Below are positions 1 through 13,200 of a stretch of DNA of 64,000 bases, piece after piece. The position numbers were made by a program, and so were the translations under genes. Below the pieces are notes generated by a model that saw nothing but the letters and a program-made list of their open reading frames with translations, did no database searches and was not told the DNA's origin. Positions within the stretch are counted from its first letter, which is position 1. Every line of letters starts with the position of its first letter. The stretch is from Aurelia coerulea. Taxonomy: Eukaryota; Cnidaria; Scyphozoa; Semaeostomeae; Ulmaridae. The DNA is taken from NCBI GenBank assembly GCA_039566865.1, contig CM076943.1:38634663-38698662 (forward strand). Reading direction: 5' to 3'.

Positions 1-1190
1 TGGACGTGTTTCAATCAGCAAAACTTCGGCAAAAATGATATTATTCCATGTTAGCCTTTAAGCAAGGGATTGCCGTTTAAAATGCTCAAAGCAGGACAAT
101 GGTTATTTTTCTGGAACTATTCAAAAAGGTAAACTTGGGACTTCCGGTACACGTATCTAAGTATTTGATTTCATCTGGAGTCCTTTCAGACGAGAACCTG
201 GATATCAGTCAGAGCTGATAGGCACATTTTCAATTAGGTTTTCGAAATTGTACTTCCTACAGCACTTATGTGAACAAAGACTTTCATTGTGAACTGTTAT
301 AAACCTCTCTAAAACTTGCTTCTGTATGTACGAAGAAGACTGAGAGAGCACTTTTCAAATCTTGAAAGAAGGCAGAACAAGCACCGTTGATTCGTTTCCT
401 CCTCTTCGAAAATCGTTTTATAGGGAATGAGTGAAAATGGGGAATGCATATAGGAAAATTAGGGGGCGCAACCGCACTCTACTTTTACCATATCGATCTT
501 TATGACGGACAAATACCGGGTGCCCCAAAAAAATGTATACGGATTTTGTTGTCTCCAGCGAGAAGAATTTAGCTACAATCAATGTCTAATCACTCTAAAA
601 TGTTCCTCGATAGTTAACTTGATCATAGATACCTCGTTTCTTGATATTGTTGCTTTAGCTTTAGCCTGCAAACCAGAGCTTTAGCCTTTTGGCCTAAGCA
701 ATTTCTTAAGGCACAGCATATTAATCAACGATAGCCTTGACAAAATTTGAACAAGATTAGATCTTGTGTTATTCTATTTTCCAGAAGTCACCCCCTAGTC
801 ACCCATTGGGCAGTTTCTTAATTTTTCATCAATTTCAGTTCTTAATTTCGATGTGCTTCAGGAACTTGCTTAGGCCAAAAGGTCAAAGCTCTGGTGTGCA
901 GGTTGACGCAAATTTGAACTTTCAAGATTGCTATTTCTGCTCTCATAACACCAATACCAACAAACGAGGTATCTATGTTCAAGTTAACTATCGAGGAACA
1001 TTTTGAGAGTAATTAGCCATTGATTAAAGCTAAATTCACATCGCTGGAGTCAACCAAATCTGTATACATTTTTTTGGGACACCCGGTAGTAGAAGTGATC
1101 TTTTTTTCACAGTAGAAAATGTAGCTCACTTTCACAATTTTTGAAATTTCCCCACGAATTAAGACACGGATTATATTCGATAATATTCAC
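1..1190. other. PIBF1 intron, left edge
   Basis: This is intronic DNA downstream of the last PIBF1 exon that I can place (ends at 1191 on the minus strand). A palindromic mariner-type element fills 514-1088. I looked on the minus strand for the missing PIBF1 C-terminal exon, which should follow in phase 0, and found only an unconvincing open stretch near 260-400. The final exon or exons are therefore probably beyond the window. Confidence 0.6.
514..1088. mobile_element. Palindromic mariner-type MITE, TA target sites
   Basis: The ends are near-perfect inverted repeats of about 48 bp. The left end reads TACCGGGTGCCCCAAAAAAA and the reverse complement of the right end reads TACCGGGTGTCCCAAAAAAA. 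Both go on to match through GTATAC and a CTCCAGCG block. TA lies at each boundary, as expected for Tc1/mariner insertions. The arms continue towards the middle (for example CTTTAGCCTTTTGGCCTAAG near 680-700 against its complement near 860-890), so almost the whole element can fold back. There is no transposase. The two open frames inside (502-684 and 764-1006) are mirror products of the palindrome. Confidence 0.8.
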
Positions 1191-1275
1191 CTCTCGGTTG
1201 TTTAGAAGCCTTTCAAGATCCAATGTCATCTGATCATTCACCTTTGCCAATGACGAGTTTTCTGCCTTTAATCGC
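1191..1275 (-). CDS. PIBF1: PIBF1 exon 13 (last seen)
   Basis: This exon is 85 nt: one base completes Thr, then [20 protein letters not shown] and ERLLNNRE. It matches vertebrate [20 protein letters not shown] and LNHRE. The donor GAG|gtgaat is phase 0, so a further exon must follow to the left. Confidence 0.94.
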
Positions 1276-4200
1276 CTACAAACATTAAATGAATGATAGG
1301 AAGCAATAGTTTCAATTGCAATTCACAGAGAAAGTTGATAACTTTGCACACACTGGTAACGGAACACTATAAATTCACTATATAACACTAATAACTGACC
1401 ACTATTAACTTATAACGCTGGCAAATGAGCACTATTAACGTTACTGAACACGATTAGCTAATAATATTAATAGCTGAACACAAATAACTGCGTGATCATA
1501 AGGCAAATACAATATTTGTCCCAGGATACACTTGCCTGTGAGATCAATCAACTGTCATAAAGTAAATTTTCACATTTACCTTGCAGTGGAATGAAACTAA
1601 ATTTTAATTTACAGGGTGAAAGAAACAACTTGAGGCATTTAACAAGCCATATCAGGGTGAGAAACAAGTGAAATCGGCTGTTTTCAAGTTTCTTTTCCAG
1701 ACGAAAGATTTAATTAGGTTGAGAAATTTAGGATTTTAAAATCGGTTATTTCTTTCCTTATGCATTTGCAATTTCATGACATCGATATTTTGGTGAAGAG
1801 TAGGAGCTTTATTTCTGCTTCTTAAAGCCTGGATGTCATTAAATCGTAATTCATCGCCAATCTCTGTCTTAAAAATGAGAAACAGGCTTAAAAATTACAA
1901 TTAAATTGATAGTCCCGGAAGATAGGAAATAAATTACAACAATTTGTCCATTTGCTTTCTAACACAATGCATGCATTGTTCTAAAATATTGGTAGAGATA
2001 CAGTATCTTGCCATGATTCAGAATTTATGCTACCTGCTTATGTTACCATTACTGTAACTCTTTTTTGGTTAAGGGCAAATTCCCTTCCCCTATCACCCTA
2101 CTAGATGTGTTCTGATAGCTCTGCATAGAGAAAGATTATGACAATGAAACTTTCTGACTTCTCACAGCTACTTAACTTTTCGTAAAGTTTAATTGAAACA
2201 TTTTGACAAATGAGGGGGAAGGAGACAATTTTCCGGGACTGACTCTGGTCAAAATTGCAAATTCTCGACTCTCAATTTTCACGAAAAAAAGCAGCAAAAC
2301 TCCAATATTTTGCAAAAATATTTTGCAGAGTAGTATTATTGACCGGATAGCCCAACCACAAGGGTCAATCAATTATCATCAAAAATAAGCTCCTGGATGT
2401 GTTAGAGTACCTAGTAGAACAATCAATCTCAACCAACTTACGTAATGTCATCATGCAACGACTTGATAGTGCCTTTCATATTTCTATTTTCATCATCTCT
2501 CACTGTAATACTTTGTATTAAGTAATTATATGGTTGCTTTGCTTCGTGCAATAGATTCTTTGTTCTTTCAAGCTGCAACAGAGCGCAAAACTCGTTAAAT
2601 TTTGATAAAAAATTTTGAACTACCAACAGGATCATGGTTATAGAGAGGGTCTAAACACCATCTCTATAACGCAAGGACAGATGATCCTGCTTTGAACGTG
2701 GACATAGTAATGCTAATAATCTACTACGTTCTGTGCTAATAGGCATTTTAACAATTTCATCTGATTGGAGGTGAAAGAAGCAAATCCCAGGAGAGAAAGA
2801 AATCAGCACCTCTCCTGCTTTGGCTACTTTGTATTTTAGCACACACACTTCTGATATCTCCCCGCTGTGTTTGCATTTTGTGATAATTTGACTGCAAAAA
2901 GCATCGGTTGTTAGACTGAAGTATAGTTAATGAACCAACGGATGTTTCGGGGCAGCAACTCGAAAAAATTTTAAACCAAAGGAAAAAAGCAATTATCGGT
3001 TCCTGTTTCAAATTTTGGTCTGGTCTGTGTCATTTTGACGACCTTCCATCAGTGCCAATCAGTCGAACGACCATCGAATTATGCTTTATAAAATCAAATG
3101 ATGAAATTTCTATTGCTATTGTTTAGAAAGCCAATCAGGATCCCATCTTAGCGATACAATTCGATTCAACCTCTGTTTTCGTTGGTGTCCACTAAACTAC
3201 ATATTGGCCCTCTATGTTGAAACAAATTCCCTACGCTACTGAGAGTTTTTGGCATTTGCCTCCATATCATATCGAGGCAAAGGATGTATTTTACGTCATC
3301 ACAAAAGGGCCTATTATCGAGTTCAGAACTGGAAAAAGCAAATTCCAACGAAACAAACTTATACTTATTTCATATATTCAATTTCTCCCAATAGGGAAGT
3401 AAACATAGTCTTTGAACTAGTAATATTTGCCTTCAAACAAACACTTCATTTTTCAAACTAGTCTAATGTTTTTGTTCAAAAAGAAAAGATCATACCTGTT
3501 TTTCTCACGATTGTAAAAAACACATGCAGTAAACACCCTCGTATATAAACCTAAAATTCTGCAATTCAGCCTGGGTCTTTATAAAATTGATCATACAATA
3601 ATTTCCCATAAAATGGGGTCAACTTTGAACACTGCCGTCTTGCGGTTTCTTGATGCATTAGGTCCTTATACAGGTATTTATTATACTTCTTCATGAAAAT
3701 CATACTTATGTTCGAAAGAAATTTGATAGAGATTTGAGCTACACGAACTAAACAATGCAACATTTTGTTGATTCATACAGTGGCGCGCTCTGTTGTTCAC
3801 AGAGAATCTTCTTGGGTATCTATAATAACTTAGCTCAGTAAAATTAAAAGAAAACACTTATCATACAGTAGAAATACCTCTGAGGCAAGTTTTTCTTTTT
3901 CATCTTCACCATGTTTACACTCATTGCGCAAGGATGAATTGGCTCTTTCCAACTGCAGCACCCTTTTCGCTAGATGTACACTTTAAGAGATGGACAACAA
4001 CAGGTGAAAACTCGTAAAAATGATTTAAGGCTTTAATGATTGTGTCATACAGTCAAATTCAGACAAGTCAGATTTCTACGGACCGAGAGAAATAATCTGA
4101 TTTAGATGAATCCAACTTACGCACAACTCGGATTATTTCCAACTTAGGGATGGGTCAGATTTTTTCGACTCAAGCGAGGCTTTGTAATCAAGGCTCCAAG

Positions 4201-7200
4201 AAGAAGAAAGGTTCTTGAAGCAAATTACCTTTCACATCTTCAATATCAAAGTGAGAAAGAATAAAGAGCAGTTCAGTAAAAATATGTTCGTTGCGTGTGG
4301 TACTATAGCAGTTAAAAGATAATATAATAAATAGTTGATTTCAGTACCAAAGATGTTAAAAAACACGACGTTTCGAGTTTATACCTGTTATCAATTTCGA
4401 GGTTATTCACCCAAAAGATGAAGGTTATTCTATTTCTGTTTGCAACAAATAATGAAATCAATGAGTGAAAACTTACTTTCAGTAATGGTTATGTATCAAA
4501 ACATTACATTTTTAGATGATAACTTTACATAAAACTGATTTTGCATGAAATTTTGAACTTCACATTACGGGTTTTATAAAGGATGTGAGAACCAAATGAC
4601 GGGGTGACAGGTGATAAAAGTTTACTCAAAACACATTTCTTGCCATTTCAAGTTTTTTCAAACTCAGAAAACTGGTAAAATTACAAACTCTGACAATCTT
4701 CAGCAATTTCTATGGTTTGCATTACATATTAATTTCACAAGCATAGTTTCCTGATACACACTTAAATAAACAAATGTCTCATGAGTCCGTTCTTAGTAAC
4801 ATAGGGCTCAAATCTTTAAAAAGGTCGGTATAGAATTCTATTACAGTTTTCTTTTAATAAAATGGCTTGGAAGAAACTTAAGGTTTTTGCTGTAAATCTG
4901 CCGTGGAAATTTATTGATATCTTGATTAGTTTTAAAATGGCGGCATTTATTAAATTTGAGGCTCTGACGTCATCAAATGTCTAAATCCTACACAAGAAAA
5001 GCTACAGATTTCTGCTTGCCACCATATTGTAGACCTTGATAAACTAAAGTTTTCTTGAAGGTTATATCATTTTCCTCGAATGGTTTAGGATTCGCGATGA
5101 TTTGAATATTTTTGAAAATGAATTTTTCAAAAATGATCAAATTGCCGCCATTAAGATAAAAATCAAGATATCAAAAAATTTCAACGGCAGAATTACAGCA
5201 AAGTACCATAAGTTCCTTTCAACCCATTCAATTCAAAGAAAACTGTCATAGAATTTTACACTTGCCTTTTTAAAGATTTGAGCCATATGCTGTTCTTAGT
5301 AGCTTTCTTTCTTTGTAAATATTTAATTTCTCATGGAAGCTTGCAACCAAATAATAGATTTTTCATTTACATCCTAAACTTTTCAAACCTACCCTTGAAA
5401 ATGATTTGGTTACAATCTACCTTAACTTATAGTTTCATTTGCCGTTTGTGTATGGAATTCTCTTTTTTCGTAATAGTAATTACGTGTAGATTTATGTTGT
5501 TCTAGTTGCTGTTATTTGTGTTATCATTTTGTTCAAGTAATGGCCTCAGAGTAGACATAGTGTTTTGCTCTATGGGGTATCGTCTCTGTAGTATGCTAGC
5601 GTAGTTGCAGGAAGTGATTAGTAACATGCATTACAAATTTTTAATGGAGTATAAAACATGAGAAATTTCAAGATCAGTGACAGGATCCAATTTTGGAGAT
5701 ATAAAAAAATGCTACTTTCTTTGGTCTTTTGTAGTCTAAAACATATTCAAAGTGTGTGATAACGGAGGAAATACCTTTGCTGCATTCTACGCTTGGCTGT
5801 ACTTGGGACGTTTGCACCATAACCATAAGAGAAAAGTACCCGTTCAGCGTCTTGATCATCTGACACTACAAACAAAATTAAGACCACACTTACATTTCAC
5901 TGGTACAGCCTTGATCCGTTACAGAGTTGTGACAGTTAAAGAGCATTTACACTGCTCCAGAATGAAATTATGCTATAGATCGAAGGAACAAAAGCGTCAC
6001 GGATTAGCAGAAACAGTGTGAATGGAAAGCTGATCCGTTCCACTTTAGTTACAGTCCAAAGTTGTTCCAAGACAGTATAAATAGGGTGTTTCAGTTTCAT
6101 CTTCATTTGATCATCAATCCATACTGCGTACGATTCTACACAATTACATTACAAATAAATACAATACTAAATATATAACATCAAATATAAGCTATAGGCA
6201 GCGATAAATAGCTTTATGGACTGAAAATGAAACAGCAACCTCCAATGTCATAGCTCTCGTAAAAATTCCGATAATCCTCGGAGAGTTCCACTATTTCTGA
6301 CCTCACAGAAATTATTTCTTACCTCACGTGAAGACACTTATCACTGCAAAACAGTAAGGCAAAATGGCCGACTGCTGGTTTCAGTTGTCAGGCAAATTTG
6401 GTCTTCGGAAGGTTGTCGCTCAATCATTTTTCAACGGATTTTTACGGGAATGGTGGCAAACTTTAATTGAACATCTGAAGAGCACCATCATGCGAAAGTT
6501 TTGGCGAGAATCTTTTGCCGTTTTGTCGCAATCTTCAGACAAACGGGACACAATTTTTTGGGACACCCTGTATACTGATTAAAGAGGAGCTCTCTAAGTA
6601 GTTAAACTAATGGAGAGAGCGCCCTAATCATAACAAGGAAACTAAAAAATAAGGTATGTGGGGTGAGTGGCTGAGCGGCTTATACAGTTTCCGTTAGGTG
6701 GCTGAAGTTAAGCTCGGTCGAGTGAGGTCAAACTCCGGATGGGTGACCTCGGTGGCTTGACCTCGCAACTCACATCGCCGTCCTTCGGAAGGGACGTTAA
6801 ACTAGGAGTCCCATGCCTGGATGCGGCATGCATAGTGGGCTTAAATTAGCTCTAAGTAGCTAGAAATGCTTCCTGCCCACTCAAAATGACTTACTCAAAA
6901 CAAAAATAAAAACTATGCAGCACATGTGCCCCAAGAAAATGACAAATGTTGGTAATGCGGAGGAAGGAAGACAGACAGCCTGGACCAAGGAGTCAATATA
7001 ATAAGTTTCAATTTAGATCAAAAGAGTGAAATAGCCACGCATATGAAAAGTGGAGGGGTATTCCATAATTCAGAGCCAAAAATGTTGGACTGTTTGGAGT
7101 CCATAAAGGGTGGTTCTTTTTAGGGATAGAAATAGATCACCTCTGGTAGACTGACGAGTTCTAATCCTATGAGCAGAGTAGTTATGAAAGCAGACAGGTG

Positions 7201-10200
7201 CGAGTTTGTTTATAGCTTATGAGCAAATATTTGAAACTTGATTTCCTTTAGTGTATGAATTAAAGATGCAGATGGATCAGTAAATAGTTAGAATGTTATA
7301 AATTTTAGATGGCTTAAGTAAGATTCATAGGCAAGACCCCGTACTATAATACCATAACTGAGAAAAGATGAAAAGAGTGAATTACAGAGACAGATCTGAG
7401 TCTGTGGAGGAACATAGTGCCTGATTTTATAGAAGATTCTAGTAGCACTGGAAAGATTTTTACAAAGTTCAGTGATGTGTATTTCCAAGAAAGATGCCCA
7501 TCAACGAGAACAACTAAAACATTAACAAACTTAGTCCTTTTAATACTTTTCTTGCCAAATCTAAAGTTTATGAAGTCTGTTAATTGCTTTCTGACGAAAT
7601 GAAAAAGAACGAGATTTGTATTGTCAATATTCATAGCAAGCTTGTCAGAACATTTGTTATAGCAAGTTTGTTACTATCAAGAAATGATTTTACTTTGTTA
7701 AGTTCATTATTAACTTTCTTAGTTAATCTTGTCAGCTCATCAGATTCAAAATAAATGTTGGTATCATCAGCAAATAAAAGAGAAAGACAATATTTCAGAC
7801 GAGTTTGGTAAGTCATTTAAATAGATTAGGAACAGCAAAGGACCTGGTACTGACCCCTGTGGAGCACCACATGTTATGTCACACGCAATGATGAGAGACC
7901 ATCAACTGACAAAACTGTATACTATCACTACGGAAAGACTTAAACCAATTTAAGGCAGTTCCCCTAATACCATAGTTGTCCAGCTACTAAAAGATAAAAT
8001 CATGATCAACAGTATTAAAGGCCTTCTGTAGATCAATTAATACACCACAGCCAATTCTATTAATATCTAGTGATGATTTTATACTATCGGTTAAACTGAC
8101 CAGCTCATGACCACTACGAAACCCAAACTGAATATTAAACAACAACTTACATATGTCAAGAAATTTATAAAGGCGTTGATACGTTATTGTTTCAAATATT
8201 CTATTGAAAATAGACAGCAGACAGATCAGTTGAGTGACCACTACGAAACCCAAACTGAATATTAAACAACAACTTACATATGTCAAGAAATTTATAAAGG
8301 CGTTGATACGTTATTGTTTCAAATATTCTATTGAAAATAGACAGCAGACAGATCAGTTGAGTGACCACTACGAAACCCAAACTGAATATTAAACAACAAC
8401 TTACATATGTCAAGAAATTTATAAAGGCGTTCATACGTTATTGTTTCAAATATTCTATTGAAAATAGACAGCAGACAGATCAGTTGAGTGACCACTACGA
8501 AACCCAAACTGAATATTAAACAACAACTTACATATGTCAAGAAATTTATAAAGGCGTTGATACGTTATTGTTTCAAATATTCTATTGAAAATAGACAGCA
8601 GACAGATCAGTTGAGTGACCACTACGAAACCCAAACTGAATATTAAACAACAACTTACATATGTCAAGAAATTTATAAAGGCGTTCATACGTTATTGTTT
8701 CAAATATTCTATTGAAAATAGACAGCAGACAGATCAGTTGAGTGACCACTACGAAACCCAAACTGAATATTAAACAACAACTTACATATGTCAAGAAATT
8801 TATAAAGGCGTTCATACGTTATTGTTTCAAATATTCTATTGAAAATAGACAGCAGACAGATCAGTTGAGTGACCACTACGAAACCCAAACTGAATATTAA
8901 ACAACAACTTACATATGTCAAGAAATTTATAAAGGCGTTCATACGTTATTGTTTCAAATATTCTATTGAAAATAGACAGCAGACAGATCAGTTGAGTGAC
9001 CACTACGAAACCCAAACTGAATATTAAACAACAACTTACATATGTCAAGAAATTTATAAAGGCGTTCATACGTTATTGTTTCAAATATTCTATTGAAAAT
9101 AGACAGCAGACAGATCAGTTGAGTGACCACTACGAAACCCAAACTGAATATTAAACAACAACTTACATATGTCAAGAAATTTATAAAGGCGTTGATACGT
9201 TATTGTTTCAAATATTCTATTGAAAATAGACAGCAGACAGATCAGTTGAGTGACCACTACGAAACCCAAACTGAATATTAAACAACAACTTACATATGTC
9301 AAGAAATTTATAAAGGCGTTCATACGTTATTGTTTCAAATATTCTATTGAAAATAGACAGCAGACAGATCAGTTGAGTGACCACTACGAAACCCAAACTG
9401 AATATTAAACAACAACTTACATATGTCAAGAAATTTATAAAGGCGTTCATACGTTATTGTTTCAAATATTCTATTGAAAATAGACAGCAGACAGATCAGT
9501 TGAGTGACCACTACGAAACCCAAACTGCATTAAACAACAACTTACATATGTCAAGAAATTTATAAAGGCGTTGATACATTATTGTTTCAAATATTCTATT
9601 GAAAATGGACAGCAGACAGAAATTGGTCTCTAATCTGACTTTTGGTAGAAAGACATTCCTTAAACACTGGAATCATATTTGCAATTTTTAACTTATCAGG
9701 GAAAATACCTGTTACAAAAGACTCATTGATCAAGATGGAAAGATGAAGAGAGATGGGTGACTCAAGTATTTTCAATAATTCGATTGGGATACAATTTGGA
9801 CAACAATATTTACCATTCTTTGGAGCCTGAATAACAGATGATACTTCAATAAAAGTGGAGGGCGTAAAATAGAATAAAAGTTAGGATCAGCTAACTATGA
9901 TAATGGAGATCTAGGTATTCTTGGGATTGCCTTTGTGATATTTGTGATATGTGACATTTGCAACAATTGTGAAGAAATGGTTAAATTCATTCGCCACATT
10001 GCCTGGATCAGAGATTCGGGAGCCTTCTCTGTCCGTGAGATAAGAAATGGTACCTAGATTGATTGACTTGAAACTAATAATATTCTTGATGCCATTTCAA
10101 AGCATTTTCATGCTACTCTTATTCTCATCCATAAAAATTCTGATGTTAATAATCGTTCTTACTCACTCTTAGTTCATTCATTACATGATTGCGAAACAAT

Positions 10201-13200
10201 TTACATGCAGTCAGATCAGCCGAGGACTTGGTGGATTTGAACTTTTTAAATAACTTATCTTTGATTTTTATCATTTTGAAATACGCAACTTAATCCAGAC
10301 TTTATTTCTTAGCTAAAATCTATTTTCATGTAGCCTTTCTTGAGGGCAATGCTTATCAATGAGACAATATGGACTTAGTACGGTAGAAAGTTGTTGTTAA
10401 TGAAATATGTCGGTGAAAGGTGGAAGCGCTATCAGCAGTAGACAGCAGATCGTTATTGTTTCGCACGCAATATAAAACAAAGTGTACCTTCCACATTCTA
10501 CTATTATGGGAAGAAAGGAATAGATAAATGGCTTAATTGATTGAGGGTATGGCTTGATTCATAGTTCCCGCCCCATTGAATTGAATTTCGTATCAAAACC
10601 ATTAGCTCAAACTATGAATCCTAACTTTACTGTTCAAGGACCAAGGATGTTTGAATAAAAGCTCATGCTATTTCCAGTACATTTCGAAGTAGCCTCAAAG
10701 CTCACGTATATGAACAGCGTTTAACAAAATAAAAAAGCAAGAGTTTCGCTTGCGATATTTTGACTTATCACAGCCTTACCCTAACATCTAATGTTAGGAA
10801 GACTGCAGTACAGTAGTTATTATTATGTTTAAATGGTGTGTACCATTTATATAAAATTGTATGTAGCTTAACGCTTTCACGTAGTGAAATGGGGTAGTCA
10901 TAGTCTTTTGCTCCACATTGTATCGTCCTTGCAGTATTTTCGTGTACTTTGCAGGTAGAGTAACTGGTAAAGTGTATTGTAACATTGTTAAAGGAATAAA
11001 AAACACGTCCATGATTGCCTGCAAGTTTGCCGCAATGCTTAAAACATGGATGGCAGGGGTATCGTCAATGCTATCAAAGATAAATCATTTCAAAAGGTTT
11101 TCAAGACGTTATTGTTTGTGCACCAACTGGTGCTTGGAAGACGTCCTACTTTACATTCTTAGCAAAGCTTCCAAAGACACAAAGTTCATTGCCCTGATTT
11201 CTGAACAGTTTGTGCATGGGTCCTTTTTGAGTAGTAGTGGATTGCTGTTTGTTTGTAGTTGTATAGCAAAAAGAAATGAGCCATATTCGAAAGTCTAACA
11301 GAGCGCAAAAGCATAGAAGCAAAGCTTTTCAGGTCATGTCTCGTTGCCTTACTTACTTACTTTGATACTTAATACGTAAATAATCATTTCCGAATCAGCC
11401 TGACATCCCATATCAATCAATGTTTATCTAATGTTTACATTAATTTCGATAAGTGCTCACCACAGGCTAGATTAACCAGCCTCATTAAGGAATGATTTTC
11501 TCCAAGCGAGCCCTGGACAAATCTAAAGTGGGGTGAATGCATGGAATGTTTTCTGACTCAGGTTAGATATTGATTTACCAGGCCTATTTACCTTGTTCTC
11601 ATAAGAAGTACATTTCGTTCACATGCCCCCTCCCCGTTAACATAATGAGCCGTCACATAAGGGCCTGTTTATAAGAGGCGAGCCAGCCCGCCTGACCGGG
11701 CTGGCTCGTCTAGGCAGGATTATTTTAGTTTGTGTTTATATGAGTGGAAACTATCCCGGCCAGACGGGCTGGCCTCGTAATGCTGCATGTTATGACGTAC
11801 CAAGGGATTTTGAAAGACAATGGCCAGACAACCACTTTCAAATTAAACAATGCAATCTCGCCTACGCAAATCAGTTACGCAAATCAATCAATCAATTATA
11901 CCGGGCCAGCCCGCCTGACGCTGTTTATATGACCTCGCTTCACCGGGATCCCACCTACCCAACTCACAGAACTCGGCTGACCGGGCTGGCCCGCTGCTCA
12001 TATAAACACAACTTTATTTAACAAAGGGTGTCTTTGTTCACTCAGATGTCACCTAGGCGAGCCAGCCCGGTTAGGCGGGCTGGCCCGCCTCATATAAACA
12101 GGCCCTAAGATACATCAAACAGTGACGTCGGATGTGGCTGTCAAGAAAGTTTACACGTTAACATCAACCCAGATTAAACCTGCCACAAAGGGCCAACCCG
12201 TCCATTCATTTCACTTTACTGCTAATTCCTTTGCCCTGTCTGTGACCGTGCATAAATCTTACAAATTAAATCTATGAAAGTAAAACCCTATTCTAATTAC
12301 AACAATAAATAAAAAATATTGAATCAATAAAATAAAATACTTCAAAGTGTCTTTAACGGCATGAAAGAGGATGCCTGTTTGACCTCGATTACAAGAGGTT
12401 CCAAACTTCATCACCACGATACGAGAATGCTCGCTGACTAATTACATATTTTCATAACAGGACTTGGAGATATGTTGCAGCATTTTTCAAAATGTTGATA
12501 CTGCATGCAAAATTTTTGAAAATATTTCTGATAGAAAATCTGCAGCAAGGACATTTATCGATTTGTAAACTATGCAAGCTGTTTCGGCTTTTATCATATC
12601 AGCTAAAGTAGAGCAGTTCCTTTGGTAAACGCTATGAAAGTCTTAAAATTATGGAAACGGTAACCCAACGCATTAGCTTGAAAAGTGTACTGTAACTCAC
12701 TTTCAGCAGCTTGCATGATGACATCATCGAGCTCATCCTCCATTTTCTCGTAGATCATCAATTTTTTACTCATTTCTGATTCCTTGCATTCAAGCTCTGT
12801 GATTCGTTTTCTGGTTGCCAGTTGTAGAGCATTGTGTTCTTTACTAAGCACCTAAAAGATGCACGCAATAACAGTGTCATCAATCGAGCCTATTTTGAAT
12901 TTAAGTATAACAGGATACACCTTAAGAATAGGGAAGGATAAAAGATAAAAGAAAAGCGACAACAATTGAGAATATCTTCTAAATTTACTTGATAAACCAT
13001 TTTCTTGCGTAGAATGGCTCATTGCTCCCATGTTATCCCGAAAACCCATTTAGGAAGGAGCAATAAACGATAATTGATACATTCTTTCCCTGGAATTGGT
13101 GAATTGATGCTTTATACTATGGTAAGGCGAACTACAACCCTGCCCAAAACAAGCTAGGACAAAGCCAAATTTCATTGTTTTCATGATGTTTTCTAAAATA

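Noticed and set aside
260..400. A minus-strand open stretch (RRKRINGACSAFFQDLKSAL) as the last PIBF1 exon
   Set aside because: It lacks similarity to the family C-terminus and has a weak acceptor.
6660..6790. A functional tRNA gene
   Set aside because: The boxes are present but the spacing and pairing do not make a cloverleaf; a SINE head fits better.
8201..9450. A series of about 77-codon minus-strand frames that look like a repeated small protein family
   Set aside because: They are the same piece of LINE RT recurring in the 127-bp array; the frame changes in each unit and there is no promoter or start context.
10918..11298. 126-codon plus-strand frame
   Set aside because: It overlaps a dispersed repeat also seen near 5545 and has no recognisable domain.
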